From an uncultured Eubacteriales bacterium (lineage in GTDB: Bacteria; Bacillota_A; Clostridia; Christensenellales; Aristaeellaceae): DNA of 8,882 nt. The position numbers and the translations under genes were made by a program. How positions within the stretch are numbered: position 1 is the first letter of the stretch; each line of letters opens with the position of its first letter. The notes under the pieces are model-generated. The model was not told the DNA's origin. It did no database searches and saw nothing but the letters and a program-made list of their open reading frames with translations. The DNA lies in the NCBI GenBank assembly GCA_902775835.1, contig CACYNZ010000147.1:1-8882 (forward strand), read 5' to 3'. Below are positions 1-5,077 of this stretch, one piece after another.

Positions 1-575
1 TTACCGCTTTCGAAATCGGCGCCTCTCGAAGTCTGAGCTTTCATGATTTTATCGGTTTCTTCCATCAGGGTAGGGATAAAGCGCAGCGCGATAGACATCA
101 TCATGGCAAGTTCATGCGCGGGAAAATGAAAGACTTTCAGTGGGGCAAACAGCCGTTCCATGCCGTCTGACAGCTGGATCGGGGAAGTGGTCAGGGTCAT
201 CAGTGAAGTGGACAGCACCAGGAAAACAAGACGAAGAGAATAATGAATGGACTGCCGCAGGCCTTCCCGTGAAACAGAAATGAACAGAACACGGAAGAGT
301 TCTTCACCGGAAGTAAAGAACAGATTCAGCAGGAAGGTAAGAAGCAGGATAAAGCGCAAAGGTTTAAGCCCTCTGAACATTACCCGGAAGGGAACTTTTG
401 CCATCCGGGAGGCAAAGAGAAGAAAACCAAGGATGCACACATATCCAATGAGATTTTGTACAAGAAAGACACCGACGATCATGGCGACGGTGAGCAGAAT
501 TTTTATCCTGGGGTCCAGACGGTGCACGACACTGTCGACCGGATAGTATTGACCGAGAGTGATGTTATTGAGCAT
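1..575 (-). CDS. ecfT: EcfT, transmembrane coupling subunit of ECF transporter (3' end outside window)
   Basis: This is the membrane scaffold that joins the EcfA1/EcfA2 ATPases to an exchangeable vitamin-binding S component. About 191 codons are visible, starting at the ATG whose first base is 575; the family is usually about 260-270 residues, so the last quarter lies beyond the left edge. The N-terminus carries the typical HRLDPRIKI stretch (residues 18-26). Several hydrophobic helices follow, including a pair around residues 24-56. Near the edge is the KAQTSRGADF stretch with R184, which corresponds to the first conserved X-R-G coupling motif that docks on the ATPases. The start overlaps the end of ecfA2 by 11 bases. 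It has a good Shine-Dalgarno sequence (GGAAGGAG, 583-590) inside ecfA2, 7 bases from the ATG, which supports translational coupling. The second coupling motif cannot be checked here. Confidence 0.93.
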   Translation of the reverse strand, partial: MLNNITLGQYYPVDSVVHRLDPRIKILLTVAMIVGVFLVQNLIGYVCILGFLLFASRMAKVPFRVMFRGLKPLRFILLLTFLLNLFFTSGEELFRVLFISVSREGLRQSIHYSLRLVFLVLSTSLMTLTTSPIQLSDGMERLFAPLKVFHFPAHELAMMMSIALRFIPTLMEETDKIMKAQTSRGADFESG

Positions 576-1428
576 GGTTTTGCTCCTTCCATAAACGGAT
601 AATTGCATCCCGGACCTCGGAATGAGTGTAGAGGTTTGCGGGAATATCCAGTCCATGCGCTCGGAGTTTTCTGCAGAGCTGAGCTGCTTCCGGGACAGAC
701 AGCCCTGCCTGCTGAATGATGTCTTCCTGAGAAAAAATATCCCTTGGAGAGCCTTCGGCAAGGATGGTGCCATCCTGCATTACGACGATCCTTGTGGCCA
801 GGTCGGCAATATCATCCATGGAATGGCTTACCATAAGGATGGTTTTCCCCTGATCATGCATTTCGCGGATGATGGAAAGAATCTGATCCCGGCCTTTGGG
901 ATCGAGGCCGGCAGCCGGCTCATCGAGAACCAGCGTCTGGGGCTGCATGGCCAATACACCGGCAATGGCTACGCGGCGCATCTGACCGCCGGAAAGCTCA
1001 AAAGGATTCTTGGAAGCAATGGTTTCTGGATTCAGATGGACCATACTCATTGCCTGGATAACACGATCATGGATTTTATTTTCGGGGAGCCCCATGTTCT
1101 TTGGCCCGAAAGCAATATCTTTTTCCACGGTCTCTTCAAACAGCTGATATTCCGGATACTGAAAAACGAGTCCCACCCGCTGGCACAGCTGCTTTCGGTT
1201 GATCTGCTCCTGATGGATATCCTGTCCGTCAATAAGCACCTGGCCGGACGTCGGTTTCAGCAGACCGTTCAGGTGCTGGACAAGGGTAGATTTTCCACAG
1301 CCTGTATGTCCCACAAGAGCGATGAACTCGCCATCCTGGATATTGAGATTGACCTGGTCCAGTGCTTTGTGCTGAAAAACGCTTCCCGCAGAATACACAT
1401 GAGAGACATTGATTAGTTGGATGGACAT
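565..1428 (-). CDS. ecfA2: EcfA2, ATP-binding subunit of ECF transporter energizing module
   Basis: The product is a 287-residue cytoplasmic ABC ATPase that pairs with EcfA1 to power vitamin uptake through EcfT and an S protein. All nucleotide-binding motifs are present: Walker A GHTGCGKST (40-48), Q-loop Q90, signature LSGGQ (145-149), Walker B ending in D169-E170, D-loop AGLDP (173-177) and H-loop H202. The segment FQYPEYQLFEETV (89-101) and the LDEPAAGLDPKGR type of Walker B/D-loop are typical of EcfA2 rather than EcfA1. The first codons overlap the end of ecfA1 by 16 bases. The Shine-Dalgarno sequence AGGAGGT (1441-1447) lies inside ecfA1, with a rather long 12-base spacing to the ATG. 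The 3' end overlaps ecfT. The protein is intact and of normal length for the family. Confidence 0.95.
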   Translation of the reverse strand: MSIQLINVSHVYSAGSVFQHKALDQVNLNIQDGEFIALVGHTGCGKSTLVQHLNGLLKPTSGQVLIDGQDIHQEQINRKQLCQRVGLVFQYPEYQLFEETVEKDIAFGPKNMGLPENKIHDRVIQAMSMVHLNPETIASKNPFELSGGQMRRVAIAGVLAMQPQTLVLDEPAAGLDPKGRDQILSIIREMHDQGKTILMVSHSMDDIADLATRIVVMQDGTILAEGSPRDIFSQEDIIQQAGLSVPEAAQLCRKLRAHGLDIPANLYTHSEVRDAIIRLWKEQNHAQ

Positions 1429-2258
1429 AATAATCTGAGTACCTCCTGGACCATTTCATCCACAGTGAGCACTTCGGGATTGACCGGCATTCCTGCTTCA
1501 CGGAGCGCTTCAGCCATATGCGTCATATGGGGTACGTCCAAATGCAGCTCCCGCAGCCTGTCTCCCTGACAGAAAACTTCACGGGGTGTCCCGCTCATGC
1601 AGATTTCTCCATCTGAGATCACAATCACGCGGTCTGCAAGAGCTGCTTCCTCCATATAGTGTGTGATCCAGACAACGCTGATTCCCTTTTCACGGTTCAG
1701 TCTCCGGACAGTGGAAAGAACTTCGTTCCTGCCTGAGGGGTCCAGCATGGCTGTGGATTCATCGGCAATAATGATCTGCGGTTCCATGGCAAGCACACCG
1801 GCAATTGCAACCCTCTGCTTCTGGCCGCCGGAAAGAGTATGTGGAGAGGCATCTGCATATTTGGTCATTTTTACACTGCGCAGAGCATCGTCGATGCGCT
1901 GAACCATGATATCATGAGGAACCCCCATGTTCTCGAGTCCGAATGCCACATCTTCCCGCACCACAGTAGCCACAATCTGATTGTCCGGATTTTGAAAAAT
2001 CATTCCTGCATTCTGGCGGATATCCCACAGATGTGAGTCATCTTTTGTATCCATGCCGCATATCAGGACGGTTCCTTCTTCCGGAAGATACAGAGCGTTC
2101 AGCAGCTTGGCAAGCGTGGACTTTCCAGATCCGTTATGGCCGAGTATGGCAACAAATTCGCCCTTACTGACGCTGAGCTGAATGTGCTTTAATGCAGGGA
2201 CGGGGGCTTCTTCATAAATATAAGATACATCCTGGACTTCAATCTGCTGCTCGTTCAT
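1413..2258 (-). CDS. ecfA1: EcfA1, ATP-binding subunit of ECF transporter energizing module
   Basis: The product is a 281-residue ABC ATPase, the first gene of the ecfA1-ecfA2-ecfT unit. Visible motifs are Walker A GHNGSGKST (40-48), Q-loop Q89, signature LSGGQ (142-146), Walker B ending in D166-E167 within IIIADEST, D-loop MLDP (171-174) and H-loop H200. The FQNPDNQIVATVV segment (88-100) and ADESTAMLDP are typical of EcfA1. I chose the ATG at 2258 because AAGGGGAG lies 5 bases upstream (2264-2271), and because the alternative in-frame ATG at 2300 falls in the spacer just upstream of the probable -10 box, ahead of the expected transcript start. The gene sits 65 bases downstream of a metallophosphoesterase gene on the same strand, but its own promoter makes independent transcription likely. 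Which vitamin is transported cannot be told, because the S component sets the specificity and none is encoded here. Confidence 0.95.
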   Translation of the reverse strand: MNEQQIEVQDVSYIYEEAPVPALKHIQLSVSKGEFVAILGHNGSGKSTLAKLLNALYLPEEGTVLICGMDTKDDSHLWDIRQNAGMIFQNPDNQIVATVVREDVAFGLENMGVPHDIMVQRIDDALRSVKMTKYADASPHTLSGGQKQRVAIAGVLAMEPQIIIADESTAMLDPSGRNEVLSTVRRLNREKGISVVWITHYMEEAALADRVIVISDGEICMSGTPREVFCQGDRLRELHLDVPHMTHMAEALREAGMPVNPEVLTVDEMVQEVLRLLCPSN

Positions 2259-2263
2259 CAAAT

Positions 2264-2271
2264 CTCCCCTT
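2264..2271 (-). promoter_or_regulatory. Ribosome binding site that sets the ecfA1 start
   Basis: Read on the minus strand, AAGGGGAG precedes the ATG at 2258 by five bases. No comparable purine-rich stretch precedes the upstream in-frame ATG at 2300. This supports the shorter protein, which begins MNEQQIEV. Confidence 0.75.
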
Positions 2272-2290
2272 ACAATCAGAAAACGAAAGA

Positions 2291-2319
2291 ATTTTAGCAT
2301 AAGGATAGATGACAGGCAA
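2291..2319 (-). promoter_or_regulatory. Sigma-A-type promoter for ecfA1-ecfA2-ecfT
   Basis: On the minus strand there is a -35 element TTGCCT (2314-2319, 4 of 6 consensus bases), a 17-base spacer, and an extended -10 element TGC-TAAAAT (2291-2299), with 5 of 6 bases in the hexamer plus the TG motif. Transcription would begin near 2284, giving a leader of about 26 bases that contains the ecfA1 ribosome binding site. It lies immediately after the stop codon of the metallophosphoesterase gene. Read-through from that gene is still possible because no terminator is visible between them. Confidence 0.7.
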
Positions 2320-2323
2320 GGAA

Positions 2324-3211
2324 TTATTTGACCGACCGGACGGTGATCAAATGCATCTGCGGAACCCGAAGAAAGCGGGCGGGAACGGACACAGTACCAA
2401 TGCCGTTTGATGTGAGAAGATGAATTCTGTTTTCGACCGTCCAGCCACTGACATATTCATCCCGTACATCGTCAGTAAGGTGCAGAAGATTGCCCGCACC
2501 TGCAATTTGTCCGCCGAGGGTATGCCCAAAGAGGCCAAGCTGGAACCAGCCGCGTTTTCCATCTCCATTGACACTCTGCATAAGTTCCGGAATGATACTG
2601 GGATTATGGCAGAGGAAAATAGTAAAGTTGTCGCCGGTTATGCTGGATGCAAGCTCTGTCAGATTCGGCCATCCTTCTGTTATATCATCCAAACCTGCAA
2701 TATTGATGGTATTGCTTCCGATACGGATACTTACACAGTCATTGATCAGCGGGGTGACTCCGGCGGCAATCATTGCAGAGCGCACCAGGGTTATGCTGTT
2801 TTGATCCGGATTGCGGTCATGTTCGCCGAGTACGGCGAACACCCCATAGTTTGCCCGCAGTCGGTTTTCGGCAAGGCGGGTGAAAAAGTCAGCGGTCTGC
2901 TCCGGCGATTCTGTGTAATCCCCGCCAAGAAGAATAATATCAGGGTTCAAGGAATTTACTGATCGGACCAGGCTGCTGAAACGGGCGGCAGTAAAAAAGG
3001 GAAACGCTTTTTCATGAATGTCAGACAGGAATACAATCCGGATCTGCCGTACATCCTGTGAAATCAGGCTGCTTTCAATTACGGTTTTTTCAGTCTCGAT
3101 CATGTATGGCTCACGGAATGGGTAAATGATGCAGACTGCAACGGCCAGAATAAGCAGTATACGGATGATAAGACGCAGGTTTCCATGCTTGGCATGACGT
3201 GGACGATACAT
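2324..3211 (-). CDS. Membrane-anchored calcineurin-like metallophosphoesterase with atypical active site
   Basis: This is a 295-residue member of the YkuE/YaeI-like branch of calcineurin-like phosphoesterases, which are predicted to hydrolyse phosphoester bonds with a two-metal centre; the substrate is unknown. Residues 14-32 form a single N-terminal membrane helix after a basic start, so the catalytic domain is probably anchored at the cell surface. Conserved motifs are SDIH (D64, H66), GGD (D98) and LCHNP (H202). Two signature positions deviate. The usual GNHD is GEHD (E130, H131), and the usual GHTHGGQ is GHTLGGQ (H230 kept, second His replaced by L232). In the family the Asn and second His are metal ligands, so activity may be altered or lost. 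The length and fold motifs are otherwise normal and the frame is intact. The start has an AGGAAG ribosome binding site (3220-3225), 8 bases from the ATG. Confidence 0.85.
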   Translation of the reverse strand: MYRPRHAKHGNLRLIIRILLILAVAVCIIYPFREPYMIETEKTVIESSLISQDVRQIRIVFLSDIHEKAFPFFTAARFSSLVRSVNSLNPDIILLGGDYTESPEQTADFFTRLAENRLRANYGVFAVLGEHDRNPDQNSITLVRSAMIAAGVTPLINDCVSIRIGSNTINIAGLDDITEGWPNLTELASSITGDNFTIFLCHNPSIIPELMQSVNGDGKRGWFQLGLFGHTLGGQIAGAGNLLHLTDDVRDEYVSGWTVENRIHLLTSNGIGTVSVPARFLRVPQMHLITVRSVK

Positions 3212-3232
3212 ATGGTCATCTTCCTTTTGAAT

Positions 3233-3260
3233 TGACTTTCTGCAGATGAGTGATTACACT
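3233..3260 (+). promoter_or_regulatory. Possible promoter of the flavin reductase gene
   Basis: TTGACT (3233-3238) and TACACT (3255-3260) are separated by 16 bases. The -35 element is good and the -10 element is only fair (4 of 6). The transcript would begin close to the ribosome binding site at 3268, leaving a very short leader. It is the best candidate in the short divergent gap but is not certain. Confidence 0.35.
3253..3258 (-). promoter_or_regulatory. Possible -10 box of the metallophosphoesterase gene
   Basis: Read on the minus strand this is TGTAAT (5 of 6 consensus bases). It would place the transcript start about 35 bases before the ATG at 3211. No good -35 element is seen at the right distance. 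It overlaps the candidate -10 box of the opposite gene, so the two promoters may compete for the same DNA. Confidence 0.27.
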
Positions 3261-3267
3261 TTTGCAG

Positions 3268-3273
3268 AAGGAG
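3268..3273 (+). promoter_or_regulatory. Ribosome binding site that sets the flavin reductase start
   Basis: AAGGAG lies 8 bases before the ATG at 3282. The earlier in-frame ATG at 3246 has no Shine-Dalgarno sequence, and the 12 residues it would add are not typical of the family, so the start at 3282 is preferred. Confidence 0.8.
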
Positions 3274-3281
3274 TGGAAACG

Positions 3282-3920
3282 ATGAAAGAAAAATACAGAG
3301 TGATATCTCCGACAACGATGATGGCGCCTTTACCTGTGGTAATGGTTACCTGCACTGAAGGAGAAAAGCCGGAAAAAGTCAATGTTTTCACAGTGGCATG
3401 GACGGGAATTGTAAATACAAAGCCGCCCATGGTTTCCATATCCGTGAAGCCGGAGCGTCTTTCTTATCAATTCATTGTTTCCTCGGGCGAATTTGTGATC
3501 AATCTGGTGGACCGGGGGCTTGTACGGGCGGCAGATTATTGCGGGGTAAAAAGCGGCAGGGAAGTGGATAAACTGACGGCTGCTGGCATTTCCATCCGCA
3601 AAATGTCCGGCGTGGAAAGGACTCCTGCGATAGATGGTGCTCCGGTGTCGCTCTCCTGCAGGATTCGGCAGCAGTTACCGCTTGGAAGTCATGATCTGTT
3701 TCTTGCTGAGATCACAGGCGTGGAGGTCAGAGACGATCTGTTTGATGAGGACGGATCGCTGCATCTGGAACGGGCAGGACTCGTATGCTACAGCCATGGG
3801 CTTTACCACGATGTGGGCAGGGTCCTTGGGTTCTTTGGGTATTCCATTGCGAGAGAGGAAACCCTGAAGCGGAGAATGAAACCATATCGCAGCAATACTG
3901 TCCGGCGGCATCATGACTGA
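3282..3920 (+). CDS. Flavin reductase family protein (FMN-binding split barrel, DIM6/NTAB type)
   Basis: The product is a 212-residue cytoplasmic protein of the FMN-binding split-barrel family. Members bind FMN and either reduce flavins with NAD(P)H or use the flavin for other redox work; the exact reaction cannot be read from sequence. Typical elements are the PLPVVMVTC strand (16-24), the FMN-phosphate-binding stretch VFTVAWTGIVNTKPPMVSIS (35-54), the PERLSYQFI segment (57-65), GEFVINL (69-75), the YCGVKSGREVDK motif (86-97) and a late LPLGSHDLFLAEI strand. A YSHGLYHDVG stretch followed by LGFFGYSI is also common in clostridial members. The last 18 or so residues are rich in Arg, Lys and His and run past the usual end of the domain, overlapping the 3' end of the opposite acetyltransferase gene by 10 bases. 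It stands alone on its strand, so its metabolic partner is unknown. Confidence 0.9.
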   Translation: MKEKYRVISPTTMMAPLPVVMVTCTEGEKPEKVNVFTVAWTGIVNTKPPMVSISVKPERLSYQFIVSSGEFVINLVDRGLVRAADYCGVKSGREVDKLTAAGISIRKMSGVERTPAIDGAPVSLSCRIRQQLPLGSHDLFLAEITGVEVRDDLFDEDGSLHLERAGLVCYSHGLYHDVGRVLGFFGYSIAREETLKRRMKPYRSNTVRRHHD

Positions 3921-4519
3921 TGCTGCTGTTCCCAATCCTTACGGAGTATGGCGTACAGGTTTACATCACGATACTGCCCTTTGTTGAGTACTTTCTGGCG
4001 GAGTGTACCCTCAAACAGCATGCCGCATTTTTGCATGACCCGGCCGCTGGATGGATTGTCCACGTCATGCATGGCCTCTACGCGATTGAGTTTCAAAGAA
4101 TCGAATGCGTAGTGAATTATGCATGACAAGGCTTCGGTGGCAATATTCTGATTCCAGTAAAGCTTGGAAAGGCTGTAACCGACTTCCACACAGCTGTGGT
4201 CTTCCGCATAGGACATGAAGCCGATTGTTCCGATGACATGCCCCGTTTCTTTCAGAACAATCACATAGCTGGAAGGCAGGCTGTTTCTGTACTGACTTTT
4301 GAGATAACGGATGTAGTCTTTTGAATCCCGGCGGGATGCGTGTCTTTCCCACAGGACATAGCGGGCAACATCAGGGTCCTGCGAATACTGAAAGATGTCA
4401 TCAGCATCCTGAATTCGCGCCATTCGCAGTATCAGCCGGTCCGTCTGCAGAGCCGGGGGAGACGCGAAATAGTCACGGATCTGATTATATTCTTTTGGAA
4501 AAAGTCTAAACGTGAACAT
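3911..4519 (-). CDS. GNAT family N-acetyltransferase (RimJ/RimL type)
   Basis: The product is a 202-residue acetyltransferase of the Acetyltransf_3 type, which moves an acetyl group from acetyl-CoA to an amine, often the N-terminus of a protein or an amino sugar. The substrate here is unknown. Family marks are TDRLILR (26-32) opening the domain, the strand HVIGTIGF (94-101), the acetyl-CoA-binding segment around LYWNQNIATEAL (120-131) and NPSSGRVMQKCGMLFEG (155-171). In most relatives the acetyl-CoA loop reads like WGxGxATEA; here both loop glycines are Asn (N123, N125), so CoA binding could differ. The ATG has a modest AAAGGG ribosome binding site (4527-4532). The gene overlaps the convergent flavin reductase gene by 10 bases at the 3' end, with no terminator visible between them. 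Confidence 0.88.
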   Translation of the reverse strand: MFTFRLFPKEYNQIRDYFASPPALQTDRLILRMARIQDADDIFQYSQDPDVARYVLWERHASRRDSKDYIRYLKSQYRNSLPSSYVIVLKETGHVIGTIGFMSYAEDHSCVEVGYSLSKLYWNQNIATEALSCIIHYAFDSLKLNRVEAMHDVDNPSSGRVMQKCGMLFEGTLRQKVLNKGQYRDVNLYAILRKDWEQQHQS

Positions 4520-4557
4520 GTGTCAGCCCTTTCTAAAATCAAAGCTTCCCGTGCAAG

Positions 4558-4578
4558 AAAAAACGGTCCTTATCCGTT
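4558..4578 (-). terminator. Weak terminator-like hairpin in the leader of the GNAT gene
   Basis: On the minus strand, AACGG and CCGTT (4574-4578 and 4562-4566) can form a 5-bp stem with a 7-base loop, followed directly by TTTT (4558-4561). The stem is short, so termination would be weak. It lies 38 bases before the acetyltransferase ATG. That position would suit an attenuator if the promoter is at 4652, but no alternative anti-terminator fold was identified. Confidence 0.25.
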
Positions 4579-4612
4579 ACATATGTGGACAGGGAATCGG
4601 CCGGGCCGGAAT

Positions 4613-4628
4613 GAGGCAATGCTGCCTC
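4613..4628. repeat. Short perfect inverted repeat GAGGCA / TGCCTC
   Basis: A 6-bp stem (4613-4618 with 4623-4628) encloses a 4-base loop. It is within the predicted leader of the acetyltransferase transcript, next to a GC-rich palindrome CGGCC-G-GGCCG (4598-4608). Neither is followed by a T-run on either strand, so they are not terminators by themselves. They may be RNA structure or chance. Confidence 0.35.
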
Positions 4629-4651
4629 CTCCAGTTGGCTCTGCGGTTTTG

Positions 4652-4657
4652 ATTATA
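4652..4657 (-). promoter_or_regulatory. Possible -10 box of the GNAT gene
   Basis: The minus strand reads TATAAT, a perfect -10 hexamer. The sequence 17 bases upstream (CACAGA on the minus strand) is a poor -35 element, so an activator or another sigma-binding arrangement would be needed. The transcript would start near 4645 and have a leader of about 125 bases. Confidence 0.35.
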
Positions 4658-4823
4658 CGCTTTCTTGCGTGTAATCTGTGCCTGACAGTGATGTATTTCC
4701 ATGGGTTCATTGAAGAATGGACATTGACGGCGTACAGGTAGGTGGAAACGCACATTTTTATCAGACTACAGGCTGTAAACCCAGCTGCCCCTGGCTAAAG
4801 CAAATGCAAGGGGGAGAACAGGA

Positions 4824-4856
4824 ATGTCAGGTTCTTTCATGGATGCCATGCAGTGA
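4824..4856 (+). CDS. Ten-codon mini-ORF with strong ribosome binding site
   Basis: A frame reading MSGSFMDAMQ begins with ATG at 4824 and stops with TGA at 4854-4856. It is preceded by AGGGGGAG (4809-4816) at 7-base spacing, an unusually good site for a non-gene. It is followed 7 bases later by the inverted repeat at 4864-4887. No promoter is obvious upstream, and the promoter of the large gene lies downstream, so it is not part of that leader. It may be a leader peptide, a remnant, or chance. Confidence 0.15.
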   Translation: MSGSFMDAMQ

Positions 4857-4863
4857 AATGCAC

Positions 4864-4887
4864 GATCCCGCAAGCAGTTCCGGGATC
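4864..4887. repeat. Perfect 7-bp inverted repeat GATCCCG / CGGGATC
   Basis: The arms (4864-4870 and 4881-4887) pair perfectly around a 10-base loop. No T-run follows on either strand, so this does not look like an intrinsic terminator. It lies about 120 bases upstream of the -35 box of the large surface-protein gene. It could be a protein-binding operator or a structured RNA element; the sequence does not decide. Confidence 0.4.
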
Positions 4888-5005
4888 ACTGCCATACATT
4901 CGGGCAGATCCGTGAACGCTGCATGCATTGTATCACCGCATCCAGAAAAATGTTCTTCAGGGGTTGAGAAAATCCTGCTCATTCTTTGGAAAGATCACGC
5001 CTTGT

Positions 5006-5034
5006 TTGACACTTCCAAAGTACAGATATACAAT
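5006..5034 (+). promoter_or_regulatory. Strong sigma-A-type promoter of the large surface-protein gene
   Basis: A perfect -35 hexamer TTGACA (5006-5011), a 17-base spacer, and a -10 hexamer TACAAT (5029-5034, 5 of 6). Transcription would start near 5041, giving a leader of about 36 bases with the ribosome binding site in its middle. This is the best promoter in the window and suggests steady expression. Confidence 0.85.
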
Positions 5035-5060
5035 CATGTGAGTTTGATCAGGTTAGCCAA

Positions 5061-5068
5061 AAGGGAGG
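5061..5068 (+). promoter_or_regulatory. Ribosome binding site of the large surface-protein gene
   Basis: AAGGGAGG lies 9 bases before the ATG at 5078. An in-frame TAG at 5054-5056 excludes any earlier start, so this ATG fixes the N-terminus. Confidence 0.85.
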
Positions 5069-5077
5069 TTTATCAAG

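Larger units (their letters stand above)
4520..5077. other. 558-base intergenic region between GNAT gene and large surface-protein gene
   Basis: No convincing protein gene was found here. The left part (to about 4660) is probably the leader and promoter of the acetyltransferase gene on the minus strand and contains three short inverted repeats. The middle (about 4730-4990) holds a ten-codon reading frame with a good ribosome binding site and a perfect 7-bp inverted repeat. The right end (5006-5077) is the promoter and leader of the surface-protein gene. I compared the stretch by eye with the conserved cores of common riboswitches and T-box leaders, and with tRNA, and found no match. Confidence 0.6.

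Noticed and set aside
622..1416. A 264-codon plus-strand frame across ecfA2
   Set aside because: It is antisense to an ABC ATPase with all motifs intact, and no family signature is visible in the translation.
2331..2344. Inverted ACCG/CGGT at the end of the metallophosphoesterase gene, considered as a terminator
   Set aside because: The stem is only 4 bp, lies inside the coding region, and is not followed by a T-run on the minus strand.
2420..2962. A 180-codon plus-strand frame across the metallophosphoesterase gene
   Set aside because: It is antisense to a gene with clear catalytic motifs, and it has no ribosome binding site or recognisable domain.
4340..4741. A 133-codon plus-strand frame antisense to the GNAT gene and its leader
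   Set aside because: It has no ribosome binding site or domain, and most of it is the complement of the acetyltransferase coding sequence.
4570..4755. A 61-codon minus-strand frame upstream of the GNAT gene
   Set aside because: It overlaps the probable -10 box and leader hairpins, has no clear ribosome binding site, and its sequence is unlike any family I know.
4520..5077. Riboswitch, T-box or tRNA in the gene-free stretch
   Set aside because: No conserved core of the common classes could be matched by eye, and no cloverleaf or CCA end was seen.
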